A stretch of DNA of 64,000 nt. Origin: Oceanospirillaceae bacterium (GTDB lineage Bacteria; Pseudomonadota; Gammaproteobacteria; Pseudomonadales; Balneatricaceae). The notes below the pieces were generated by a model that had not been told where the DNA came from, did no database searches, and worked only from the letters and a program-made list of their open reading frames with translations. The DNA lies in contig JABSRB010000011.1 of NCBI GenBank assembly GCA_013215375.1, positions 62,001 to 126,000 on the forward strand, read 5' to 3'. Both the position numbers and the translations under genes were made by a program. Shown here piece by piece: positions 8,132-17,052 of this stretch (the first letter of the stretch is position 1; every line of letters begins with the position of its first letter).

Positions 8132-10861
8132 TTGAACGCTAAAAGAAAACTCTCTCCGTTTACTTTGACGCTTTTAGTTTCTATTTTGTTGATTCCCTGC
8201 GTCTTTGGTTTTTTTTACACTTTGATAGAGCTAGAGGAGCGCGAGCGACATCGCTCTTTGCAAAATCGTGCGCAAACGCAATTTCAGCTACTGCAATCAG
8301 CCTTCGTTGAAATAACCGGGGTTTTGCAAGCGCTTCGCGGTGTTATCGAATTAAAACCGGATATAAGCAGCAGTGAATTTGATGCCTTTGTCGCCTCACA
8401 GAAAATATCTGACTACGGCATCAGCACCTTTGAATGGATCCCTAAAGTTAAAAAGGCTGATTACCCTCAGTGGGTTGAGAAAATGCGCCGAGCCGGTCAT
8501 TTTAATTTTATCGCCAGTTACAATGCCCAGCGACAAAACCCTCGCATCCGTGATATTTTCCCCATTAAATACAGCGCATCCAGTCAAATGCAGGGTTTAT
8601 CGCTAGGTACAAATTTAGCCCAAGACCCCATTTTTAGTCCACTACTGATAAAGGCACTGACTAGTTCTAGCATCCAATTGGCCATCAAAACACCCGATAG
8701 CAATGCACAGCTACTCACTAACGAATCAAGATTTTTACTCGCTGCCTTCCACACTGATCGCTATGACTATGCCCACTTATTAGGTTATGTCGGTGCTTCG
8801 TTAAATTTCGAAGAAACGATCAATATCTTAATGGGCAACAGCTTGGGCACTTTAAATTTATGTTTACAAGTTGAGCGCAAAACAGGCCAAACGGCCAATA
8901 CCTACCCTGAAAGTGGCCAAGTGTTATTTTCTAACTGTCAGAAAACTCACGGACAAGACAGCCTAGAAATCCCCTACCCTTTCGCGGGTGAGACACTGCT
9001 ATTTAGGTTTCATAATTTAGATAAAAAAGACAAACTCAGCCTAATCAGCACCGCCCAACTCGGTATTCTTGCCTTTTTTCTGGCTGCAATTTTTGGTTTA
9101 CACTCGCTCTACCAAGCGCGTAAAGCAACCCTAGAAATTGAAAAATTAGTTGAACAAAAACAAGCGCGTATTACTGACATTAGTGAAGATTACATGCAAT
9201 TATTTATGTTATCTGTGGATGGTATTTACAAAGCTGATTTAACAGGAAACCTACTTGAGGCCAATCCGGCATTTGCCACAGCCTTTGGCTACTGCACTAA
9301 TGAGCGAATTTGCCAACAGGTAACCGAGATTCAAAACCAGTTACATTTAAGTGCCACTAGCCATCAAGATTTCATCAAACGTTTACTCGCCCATGGCAAA
9401 GTCACTAACTATGAATGGCTAGGTGTAACTGAAACTAATCAGCCAGTATGGTTGACCGAAAATGCCTATTTAGTCAAAGACGATCAGGGAGTTGCCAGCC
9501 ATTACCAAGGTTTTATCAGTATTATCTCCGAGCGTAAACAGGCTGAGCAATCACTGCAATATCAAGCGGACTACGATGCACTGACAGGGCTGCGCAACCG
9601 CGCCTCTTTTATGCGCTTGCTCGATGAGCAAATTAAAGCCCATAACGATGGTCAGCTAGCGATGATATTTATCGATATCGATCGCTTTAAATCGATTAAC
9701 GATAGCTACGGTCACGCAGTGGGCGATGATCTATTAATCAAATTTTCACAGCGTTTAAAGAACTGTTTTAGCAGCGCTCAAGTAGCGAGATTTGGCGGTG
9801 ATGAGTTTGCATTATTCATGCCGAGCGTTACTGACATAAAATTATTGTCAAATTACTGCAACATTATTTCACAGGCGATGGAGTCTAATTTTCAATTGGA
9901 CTCAGGTCACAGCTTGAGCATTACCGCCAGCATTGGCGCAAGCTTATTAACCGCGCAATGTCTAGATTCATCTGAAGCATTATTGCAGGCAGACTTGGCA
10001 ATGTACGGAGTAAAACACAGCGGAAAAAACAACAGTGCAATTTACGATTTAAACTTAAGCCAAAATATTGAGCGGCGTTTAAAATTAGAAGTGCTGTTAA
10101 AAAATGCCCTTGAAAATCAAGAGTTCTATCTGGTGTATCAGCCAATTGTCACTTTAAGCGATCAATCTCTGGCGGGGTTTGAGACCTTAGTGCGCTGGCG
10201 CAGTGCCGAGCTTGGTGAGGTCTCCCCCGTTGAGTTTATCCCAGTGTTAGAAGAGTTAAACTTGATAGCGCCCATTGGCGCTTGGATCATGAGCCAGGCG
10301 ATTGCCCAGCTACAAAAATTCAATCAGCTACACACAGCAAACCAACTGTTTCTGAATATTAACGTCTCGCCTAAGCAATTGATCGTCAATGATATTGCCA
10401 GTTTAATTAAGCAACTCACCAGCACCCATCAAATACCCACTAGCCAAATTAATATAGAAGTGACAGAGACACAGCTGTACAGTGATGGCACTACTTTGTT
10501 AAGTCAATTGCACAGTATTAAAGCGATGGGAGTGGGTATTTACATTGATGACTTTGGCACCGGTCACAGCTCGCTAGAAAGGTTAGTTAACTTTCCACTG
10601 AGCGGTATCAAGCTGGATCGATCATTTATTAGCGCGTTAAAATTGCATTCAAATAATGCCATAGTGCTTAAAGCAAGTGTGCAGATGGCGCAGTTACTGG
10701 GCTTAAAAGTGACCGCTGAGGGCATTGAGCAACAGTACCAGCAAGATTTTTTCAACGACTTAGACTGCCTACACGGCCAAGGGTATTTGTACAGTAAACC
10801 ACTATCGGTATTACATGCCGAACAACTAATACTCAACAGATGCACCATTCAATTAGCATAG
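8132..10861 (+). CDS. CHASE-PAS-GGDEF-EAL cyclic-di-GMP signalling protein
   Basis: 909 residues from a TTG start with AGTAGG upstream. One membrane helix lies near 10-30; a periplasmic CHASE domain spans about 50-280 (FEWIPKV); a second helix lies near 305-325. A PAS domain spans about 350-470. The GGDEF domain has an intact GGDEF at 555-559, but the RxxD inhibitory site upstream is missing (SSAQVARF), so product inhibition is probably lost. The EAL domain has Glu684-Thr-Leu in place of EAL, yet keeps DDFGTGHSS, KLDRSF and AEGIE, so phosphodiesterase activity is likely. It links an external small ligand, and probably iron status through the Fur-like box, to c-di-GMP levels. It ends 49 bp before the iron-binding protein gene and may be in the same transcript. 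Confidence 0.93.
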   Translation: MNAKRKLSPFTLTLLVSILLIPCVFGFFYTLIELEERERHRSLQNRAQTQFQLLQSAFVEITGVLQALRGVIELKPDISSSEFDAFVASQKISDYGISTFEWIPKVKKADYPQWVEKMRRAGHFNFIASYNAQRQNPRIRDIFPIKYSASSQMQGLSLGTNLAQDPIFSPLLIKALTSSSIQLAIKTPDSNAQLLTNESRFLLAAFHTDRYDYAHLLGYVGASLNFEETINILMGNSLGTLNLCLQVERKTGQTANTYPESGQVLFSNCQKTHGQDSLEIPYPFAGETLLFRFHNLDKKDKLSLISTAQLGILAFFLAAIFGLHSLYQARKATLEIEKLVEQKQARITDISEDYMQLFMLSVDGIYKADLTGNLLEANPAFATAFGYCTNERICQQVTEIQNQLHLSATSHQDFIKRLLAHGKVTNYEWLGVTETNQPVWLTENAYLVKDDQGVASHYQGFISIISERKQAEQSLQYQADYDALTGLRNRASFMRLLDEQIKAHNDGQLAMIFIDIDRFKSINDSYGHAVGDDLLIKFSQRLKNCFSSAQVARFGGDEFALFMPSVTDIKLLSNYCNIISQAMESNFQLDSGHSLSITASIGASLLTAQCLDSSEALLQADLAMYGVKHSGKNNSAIYDLNLSQNIERRLKLEVLLKNALENQEFYLVYQPIVTLSDQSLAGFETLVRWRSAELGEVSPVEFIPVLEELNLIAPIGAWIMSQAIAQLQKFNQLHTANQLFLNINVSPKQLIVNDIASLIKQLTSTHQIPTSQINIEVTETQLYSDGTTLLSQLHSIKAMGVGIYIDDFGTGHSSLERLVNFPLSGIKLDRSFISALKLHSNNAIVLKASVQMAQLLGLKVTAEGIEQQYQQDFFNDLDCLHGQGYLYSKPLSVLHAEQLILNRCTIQLA

Positions 10862-10910
10862 CCAGTACCATCGCCATTGCCAGACCAGCGACATCGCAAA
10901 GGATCACCAC

Positions 10911-11993
10911 ATGCCATTTAAAAAACTGGGTAATTCGGTTTTTTCCTCTAACAACAGAGGCTTTCGCAACAAAGCGCCGTTACTAAGCGTCATGTCAATG
11001 TTTCTATACACCGCGGGATTAAACTCTCTAGCGGCGGCTGAAGTTAATATTTACTCAGCACGGCAGCCATTTTTGATCGCACCCATTTTAAACGATTTTA
11101 CCGAGCGTACCGGCATTGTTATCAACATTGTTTATACCAGTAGCAATTTAGTGGACCGGCTAAAATTAGAGGGGGATCGCAGCGCGGTGGATTTAATCTT
11201 AACGTCGGATGTCGCGCCACTGTATCAACTGGCAAGCCTAGATCTAACCCAACAAGTTGATAGTGCAGTGTTGCAACAAAACATTCCCGCTCCCTTTCGC
11301 GACCCACAAAACCACTGGTACGGCCTTACCTCGAGAGCGCGTATTATCTACGCCTCAAAAACCCGAGTGGCAGACCACGAGATAGAAAACTACGAACAGC
11401 TGATGGATGAAAAATGGCACGGGCGCATCTGCTCACGCTCCGCCAAACACAACTATATGCTCTCTCTCATCGGCTCGATGATCCTCGCCAAAGGAGAGCA
11501 ATTCACCGAGCAGTGGCTGCTGGCAGTAAAGGGAAATTTAGCGCGCAAGCCCCAAGGCAATGATAGAGCGCAAGTGAAAGCCATTAGTGAGGGTGTGTGT
11601 GATCTAGCCTTAGTCAATAGCTACTACTTTGGCAAGATGATGACCAACAAACGCAAGCCTGAACAAATAGTCTGGGCAAAATCAGTGAAGCTGATATTTC
11701 CCAATCAGCACAACCGCGGCTCCCACATGAATATCAGCGGTATTGCGCTGAGTAAAAACGCCCCTAACAAAGCACATGCCATCCAACTAATGGAGTACTT
11801 AAGTGGCGACAACGCCCAATATACTTACGCGCAAGACAACCATGAGTTTCCTGTACGCAAAGGCACACTCCACTCAGAATTACTGCAACAATACATGCCT
11901 AAATTCAAGCAAGATAACGTTTCACTTGCCGCTATAGCTGAGCAGCGAGGCCGCGTATTAGCGTTGATTAAACGAGTGGATTTTGATCACTGA
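10911..11993 (+). CDS. Periplasmic Fe(III)-type solute-binding protein (FbpA/FutA family)
   Basis: 360 residues with an N-terminal export signal ending near SLAAAE. The ATG at 10911 gives a long n-region; ATG 10992 is an alternative start. After the signal, VNIYSARQP, then NIVYTSSNLVDRL, LILTSDV and a tyrosine-bearing hinge (LVNSYYFGKM) are typical of class III ferric-ion-binding proteins. No FbpB permease or FbpC ATPase follows; the next gene is 580 bp away and divergent, so it either serves a transporter encoded elsewhere or acts as an orphan receptor. It follows the Fur-boxed c-di-GMP gene by 49 bp. Confidence 0.85.
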   Translation: MPFKKLGNSVFSSNNRGFRNKAPLLSVMSMFLYTAGLNSLAAAEVNIYSARQPFLIAPILNDFTERTGIVINIVYTSSNLVDRLKLEGDRSAVDLILTSDVAPLYQLASLDLTQQVDSAVLQQNIPAPFRDPQNHWYGLTSRARIIYASKTRVADHEIENYEQLMDEKWHGRICSRSAKHNYMLSLIGSMILAKGEQFTEQWLLAVKGNLARKPQGNDRAQVKAISEGVCDLALVNSYYFGKMMTNKRKPEQIVWAKSVKLIFPNQHNRGSHMNISGIALSKNAPNKAHAIQLMEYLSGDNAQYTYAQDNHEFPVRKGTLHSELLQQYMPKFKQDNVSLAAIAEQRGRVLALIKRVDFDH

Positions 11994-12573
11994 GAAAGGA
12001 GACTAATAGGGACAAATTTAGCGATATGTTATTCGCCGATACCCTACACGATGCACTTCGCGCTCTACAAAGCAGCGTAGCGTGGTCGGTCTTCTCTAAA
12101 AGATTTTTTCACCACACAGAGCACAGAGGAAGGAATTAAAAGGCTAAAACCTGCAACCCTTTGCTTTTCTCTGTGTAGCGCAGCGCCTCTGTGTCCTCGG
12201 TGATCCAGACTTTTTTCACCACAGAGGGTACCGAGACCACAGAGGAAGGGATTAAATGACTAAAACCTGCAACCCTTTGCTTTTCTCTGTGTAGCACAGC
12301 GCCGCTGCGATCTCGGTGATCCATATTCTTTTAAAGGACTTGTTCACCACAGAGGAAGGTCTTAACAGACTAACCCTTAAATCCCTTAATGCACCTAGAA
12401 AACCAGAAAGTATTTTCATCATCATTTAAAGGTGCCCTAAAAAATTCTAATTTCCTCGGTAATTGCTCCAGCATTACTCTAACAACAGGCTTCCTAGTCT
12501 TGTATGCACACCAATGTCTAGCACTTCTTTTTCACCCTCAATCGCCGAATCTAGGTTTAAGAATTACATAGCC
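11994..12573. repeat. Gene-free spacer with tandem copies of the CACAGAG repeat family
   Basis: About 12105-12345 holds repeated TTCACCACAGAG-type segments. A unit of about 80 bp starting at 12126 recurs at 12242 (offset 116 bp) with near identity, including CTAAAACCTGCAACCCTTTG. The 25-mers at 12169-12193 and 12285-12309 are related to 273-297 near the left edge. Short open frames here are made by the repeats and have no family likeness. Nothing recognisable in 12350-12573. Confidence 0.75.
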
Positions 12574-13554
12574 TTATTTAAAACAGATAGATGCAAGGGT
12601 TAATCGATCACCTTTAAAGGGTTGTCTAGCATGCATAACGGTATGGTTATTAACCCATAGCACATCGCCTTCCTGCCACTTAAAATTCACACATAACTCA
12701 TCCATATCCTTGACCAACTGGGAGATAACATCCGGGTTCATCACACTGTCGTCCGCTCCGACAACCGATGTTTCACCTTTATTGCGTCTATCATTCCAGC
12801 CGGTAAAAACGGCGACAATTGAGTTAAAAAACACCTTCTCATGGGTTTCAGGATCGAGGCGGATAGCCGGTAATTGCGCCGTTTGAGTGGCAACACCACC
12901 GTCATCAAGCCATTCCCAGCTCATGCCTGCTTCCTGCATGGCGTGCTCAGCCTGTTCTTTAGTCTCAACCAGAAAAGTATCGCGCCAAGAGCGACCAATA
13001 GCCGAGCTCTTATCAGTCTCTAATGGCATCACTCTTTTATAACTGACTCCGCTCGCCTCTATACTGGCGGCAAATTCAGGGTCGATCTCAAAAAATTTCT
13101 TACATATTTCTGCTGAATGTAATATCGAAGTCGCGCCACCTTCACTCGGTGCTATATCACAGTAAAAGAAGATATATCCCGGTGGTTTTGGCACTTGCGC
13201 CATCTCGTGATGAAAGGGGATTTTCTCACTTGCTGGAGACTCATTAGCAGTGACAATTCGCGAAGCGGTTACTTGTGATCTTGGAGCGGCACCACCGACA
13301 TAAGGCATATTTTCAAAATCGGTATGATTGAGCATCTGCTCAAAATCATCGGCGCCAGACAATGGAAAACCACGAAACAAAATAGCCCCATGTACAATTA
13401 AGCGCTGTTTTAATTCTGGATAATTTTGTGCGACCCAATCATTAAATTGCTCTTTATTTTCTGCTACTTGTGAATTGTGCGGCTTAATGACCAGTGGGAA
13501 ATCCAACCCTGAGACCTGTTTTTGCTCATCGATCACATCTATTAATATACTCAT
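12574..13554 (-). CDS. TauD/TfdA-family Fe(II)/2-oxoglutarate dioxygenase
   Basis: 326 residues of the double-stranded beta-helix type. The facial triad is visible as HHEMA near 120 (HxE in place of HxD) and the distal His in NNHTVMHARQPF near 305; the 2-oxoglutarate-binding Arg is likely in KGDRLTLASICF. It should couple decarboxylation of 2-oxoglutarate to hydroxylation or oxygenolytic cleavage of an organic substrate. It sits alone on the minus strand, with 438 bp to the Gfo/Idh/MocA gene, beside oxidoreductases, a TRAP transporter and a YeiH-type exporter. That context would fit organosulfonate use, but a clavaminate-synthase-like hydroxylase is equally possible. Confidence 0.88.
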   Translation of the reverse strand: MSILIDVIDEQKQVSGLDFPLVIKPHNSQVAENKEQFNDWVAQNYPELKQRLIVHGAILFRGFPLSGADDFEQMLNHTDFENMPYVGGAAPRSQVTASRIVTANESPASEKIPFHHEMAQVPKPPGYIFFYCDIAPSEGGATSILHSAEICKKFFEIDPEFAASIEASGVSYKRVMPLETDKSSAIGRSWRDTFLVETKEQAEHAMQEAGMSWEWLDDGGVATQTAQLPAIRLDPETHEKVFFNSIVAVFTGWNDRRNKGETSVVGADDSVMNPDVISQLVKDMDELCVNFKWQEGDVLWVNNHTVMHARQPFKGDRLTLASICFK

Positions 13555-13993
13555 AGTACCTCTCCAAATAAGCTGTGTTCAGCACTTAAATTAACTGCAA
13601 ATATATCGATAACATTCCAGAACCCAAGATGACAAAAGCCCGCTGATTTTTTAATCTGCAGCAAGCTTATCAAGCAGCGAACAAAGAGTAAATCAATAGT
13701 GAATGAATTTTACATTTACTGTTGGAATTCCCACCAAAATCAATAAATTTATTGTGCGAAAAAAATACTTAAACTAGAAATAGACCGCTGTAAAACGTAA
13801 CGAGAGAGGGTAATACAAGGCACAAAACGGAGCGAGTGTGCCCCGTTTCGTGGGAATAATGAGCATAACCCACCAGAGAGCTGGCAACGAAACGCGACCT
13901 CCCAGATGAATCAGACTCCGCCTCATTCATCTTTTTTGATGACGATTTTTAACACCGTATTATCGAGCGTAATTATCATGACTTTCGGATAAC
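13555..13993 (+). terminator. 438-bp spacer with a terminator-like hairpin at 13904-13937
   Basis: AGATGAAT and ATTCATCT form a perfect 8-bp stem with a 13-nt loop, followed by six T on the plus strand. It therefore faces plus-strand transcription, although no plus-strand gene is seen upstream; an unseen small RNA is possible. A second weak inverted repeat (AAACGG/CCGTTT) lies near 13825-13850. No protein gene. Confidence 0.4.
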
Positions 13994-15124
13994 TTATTCA
14001 GCTAACTGAAAATTAAAGCCATCCTCTGTCATCATTACCGCTTTTCCCGTCGCTGCAGAGTATTGCGCTGCCATACCGATCACTACTGCTTTTAGCCCAT
14101 CATCAACGGACACTTCTACACTGGCACCTTCCACAATGGCTTTATAAAAACCTAAGTGCTGGTAATAGGTTGATCCGTTGTGATCACCCGCCGCTAATAA
14201 TGTTGCATCGACTTCCACATAAGTAGTCACAGGGCCTTTTGGCAGCCTCGGTGATTTGACCAATTTGGCGATAGGCGCAGGCCCCAATTCATCCACAGGC
14301 CAAAAACGACCGGGCCCCGGCACAAAACACTCAAGTTTGGCGGATGCGCCCACAGCACTGATGTGCTCTTGATACTGCGCACCTTCTGCAAACATATTGA
14401 GCTCTAACATCGCCCTTAAACCACTGGAAAAATCTAAGATTACATAAGCGTTATCAATGATATCCGCCGCCTCACCCGCGTAACTTTCATCTAAATGGTT
14501 TACATCTTGCCCAGTACTGGCATAAACACGCACCACTTCACTACCGCTGAGCAAGCGCATTAAATCAAAGAAATGACAACATTTTTCGACCAATGTGCCC
14601 CCTGTATTTTGATTAAAGCGATTCCAATCACCCACCTTAGACAAAAACGGAAAACGATGTTCGCAAATAGTCAGGGTTTTCAAAGAGCCTATTTCAGACT
14701 CGGTTAAACTTTCTCTAAACTGTTGAATAACAGGCATGTAGCGATATTCCATCGCTACCCAAATCGGCGCGCTGTGGGCATCAGCAGCTTGTTTTATCGC
14801 TGCTACTTGTGCCACATCCGTCACTATTGGCTTTTCTATCAACACCGCTAAATCGCTGTGGTTTAAAATATACAATAATTGCTCAGCGTGCTGATAATTA
14901 GGCGTCACTATCACTATTGCATCTAATTGGGGGTGAGTAATTAGCGCAGCTAAATCATCGTAAAAACAGACATCTGGCAATAACGCCTTGGCCCGCGCTC
15001 TCATCTCAAGGTTTGGCTCAACCACAGCGACAACCTCAGCGCCCTCTATTAAAGCTATATTTTTTACATGCTCTAAACCCATCATGCCGCAACCAAGTAG
15101 TGCGTATTTGACGCTTTTTGTCAT
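13994..15124 (-). CDS. Gfo/Idh/MocA-family NAD(P)-dependent oxidoreductase
   Basis: 376 residues. The N-terminal Rossmann fold has LLGCGMMGLEH at 9-19, and the family EKP motif follows (VLIEKPIV). The C-terminal alpha/beta domain has a catalytic histidine region (VEKCCHFFDLMR near 200). Such enzymes oxidise or reduce sugars, inositols or related polyols. It is divergent from the aldo/keto reductase gene across a 289-bp spacer and lies next to a TRAP transporter, so it probably takes part in catabolism of an imported organic compound. The substrate is not known. Confidence 0.92.
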   Translation of the reverse strand: MTKSVKYALLGCGMMGLEHVKNIALIEGAEVVAVVEPNLEMRARAKALLPDVCFYDDLAALITHPQLDAIVIVTPNYQHAEQLLYILNHSDLAVLIEKPIVTDVAQVAAIKQAADAHSAPIWVAMEYRYMPVIQQFRESLTESEIGSLKTLTICEHRFPFLSKVGDWNRFNQNTGGTLVEKCCHFFDLMRLLSGSEVVRVYASTGQDVNHLDESYAGEAADIIDNAYVILDFSSGLRAMLELNMFAEGAQYQEHISAVGASAKLECFVPGPGRFWPVDELGPAPIAKLVKSPRLPKGPVTTYVEVDATLLAAGDHNGSTYYQHLGFYKAIVEGASVEVSVDDGLKAVVIGMAAQYSAATGKAVMMTEDGFNFQLAE

Positions 15125-15413
15125 TTATTATTACCTGTCATTAACGATTAATTTTTTATTTCTCTCTACTGATAGAAGTATTTAGATTTTTCATAAATAC
15201 AATTGTGGGTAGAAAGTATTTGGCGGCTGCCCCACAGAGATAAAACGCTCCAGCAGGAAATTTCCAATAGATCAGTTTCGCAAAAATTTATACTTTTAAG
15301 AAATTCATTCGAAAAATTCATTCACAATTCATTTACATGGAAAGAATACACTGATAAGGTGATTAAACAAGATAAGACTATAAAAATAACAACGATTGCA
15401 TCAAGGACAAGAA

Positions 15414-16316
15414 ATGCTTAACTCTATCAAGCTAGATAATAATCTAACATTATCCCGATTAGTTTACGGTGTCTGGCGCCTCGGGGATGATAGCGATACC
15501 TCTGTAGCGAATGTCACTGCAAAAATAGACGCCTGTCTAACACAGGGGATCAGTAGTTTTGACCACGCTGATATTTACGGTGACTATCAATGCGAAGCTA
15601 TTTTCGGCAAAGCGCTAGGGCAAAATCCGCAATTGCGCCAACAAATGCAACTCATCAGCAAATGTAACATCGCCCTTACCTCTGATCATTTTCCGAATCG
15701 GCGGGTAAAACACTACGATACCAGTGCACAGTACATTACCAACAGTGTTGAGCAAAGCTTAACTAACTTGCACACTGACCATTTAGACTTATTGATGATG
15801 CATCGCCCGGATCCGTTTATGGATGCTGCGGCAACAGGGGCGGCGCTAGATTCCCTAGTAGATAGCGGCAAAGTGAGAGCAATTGGCGTCTCCAATTTTA
15901 GCGCCTCAGACTGGCGTCTACTGCAAAAACATATGCACCATAACTTGCAAGTGAATCAAATTGAAATCAGTCTGCTGCAAGCTCAGAGTTTTACTGACGG
16001 CACCTTAGTCGATATGCAATTAGATAATATCCAGCCAATGGCTTGGTCTCCCTTAGCGGGCGGTGCGCTATTTTCCAACAGCGATGCGGCGACTAGGATT
16101 AAACCTTTATTCAAAAGCTTGTGTGAACGTTATGACTGCTCACCAGATCACATTGCGGTGGCTTGGCTACTGGCGCATCCGGCCAATATCATTCCCGTAT
16201 TAGGCACTAATAATCTGCAGCGCATCGCCCTGTTATCTAAAGCCTGTGACATTGAACTAGATAGAGAAACCTGGTTTGAGCTGTATAGTGCAGCGCAAGG
16301 TAGCGAAGTCCCTTAA
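15414..16316 (+). CDS. Aldo/keto reductase, YdhF-like
   Basis: 300 residues from ATG 15414 with AAGGA upstream; an in-frame TTG at 15396 is less likely. The TIM-barrel tetrad is visible: Asp and Tyr in DHADIYGDYQCE, Lys in ISKCN and His in LMMHRPDPFMD. NADPH-binding features are VIPVLGTNN and the SPLAGG region. The sequence is close to E. coli YdhF. It would reduce an aldehyde or ketone intermediate using NADPH. It precedes the TRAP genes, separated from them by a large palindromic element. The stop codon lies inside the first bases of that element. Confidence 0.92.
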   Translation: MLNSIKLDNNLTLSRLVYGVWRLGDDSDTSVANVTAKIDACLTQGISSFDHADIYGDYQCEAIFGKALGQNPQLRQQMQLISKCNIALTSDHFPNRRVKHYDTSAQYITNSVEQSLTNLHTDHLDLLMMHRPDPFMDAAATGAALDSLVDSGKVRAIGVSNFSASDWRLLQKHMHHNLQVNQIEISLLQAQSFTDGTLVDMQLDNIQPMAWSPLAGGALFSNSDAATRIKPLFKSLCERYDCSPDHIAVAWLLAHPANIIPVLGTNNLQRIALLSKACDIELDRETWFELYSAAQGSEVP

Positions 16317-16482
16317 CCCGGATATTGCATGCAATGCCGTGATGATAGCGCTGCTAGTTGTTTTTACAGGCTTTTTTTCGATTGAACACCGTACTGGTGC
16401 GTCCGGTTGATTGAGAAAGAAAAACCTGTAAAAACAAGGAGCAAGCTAGGACACGAACAGTTGGGTGCAATATTCGGGTTAA
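16313..16482. repeat. 170-bp MITE-like imperfect palindrome between the aldo/keto reductase and dctQ
   Basis: Left end TTAACCCGGATATTGCA (16313-16329) and right end TGCAATATTCGGGTTAA are near-perfect terminal inverted repeats. Deeper in, TTGTTTTTACAGG on the left pairs with CCTGTAAAAACAA on the right, followed by T-rich and A-rich tracts. There is no coding capacity. It overlaps the stop codon of the upstream gene. It could act as a transcription attenuator. Only one copy is visible here. Confidence 0.65.
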
Positions 16483-16524
16483 GTTTAAGTGATTGATTAG
16501 TACAAATCATACAAGAGGTAGCTG

Positions 16525-17052
16525 ATGGTTTTTCTCGATAATGTTATCAATAGGTTAGCAAAAATAAATTTATTACTCGCCAGAGCGGGCCGCAGTGTTG
16601 CCTGGATACTGGTCGCGGCGATGGTACTGACCATCTTACTGCAAGTGTTTTGTCGTTATGTGTTAAATAATGCCCTGCCCTGGCCCGAAGAAGTCGCCAG
16701 AGCACTGATGATTTGGATGCTGGCACTGGTCGCTGGCGAAGCTTATCGCCAGGGATCTTTTGTCGCGATTGATTTATTACATGATGTGCTGCCCTATCGT
16801 CTCTCATCCCTTTTAAAATTCATTTTGTTAGTGATTGCCACACTGGTTTTGTACCAGTTATTTACCATGGGTATTGAATTCTTCCAACGCGGATTTCGCA
16901 CCCGCGCCGCCTCTTTCCACCTATCCAGAGCTTGGATTTATCTAGCGATGCCGGTCTGTTTTGGCTCTATGTTGCTGGTCAACATTGAACTGGTTCTCAG
17001 CTCGCTAAAAATGCTCATTAGTCCCACACCAAGCGCGGAGGCAAACACCTAA
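16525..17052 (+). CDS. dctQ: TRAP transporter small membrane subunit DctQ
   Basis: 175 residues with four hydrophobic helices. The DctQ signature LPWPEEVARALMIWM is near 51-65. An AGAGG RBS precedes ATG. The stop overlaps the dctM start by one base (TAATG). It pairs with DctM to form the Na+-driven uptake channel fed by the periplasmic DctP protein. Confidence 0.93.
   Translation: MVFLDNVINRLAKINLLLARAGRSVAWILVAAMVLTILLQVFCRYVLNNALPWPEEVARALMIWMLALVAGEAYRQGSFVAIDLLHDVLPYRLSSLLKFILLVIATLVLYQLFTMGIEFFQRGFRTRAASFHLSRAWIYLAMPVCFGSMLLVNIELVLSSLKMLISPTPSAEANT

Noticed and set aside
12136-12324. 62-codon frame on the minus strand
   Set aside because: Made entirely of the CACAGAG tandem repeat; no RBS or family.
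15203-15421. 72-codon frame before the aldo/keto reductase
   Set aside because: Lies in the divergent promoter region, overlaps the next start, no RBS or family.
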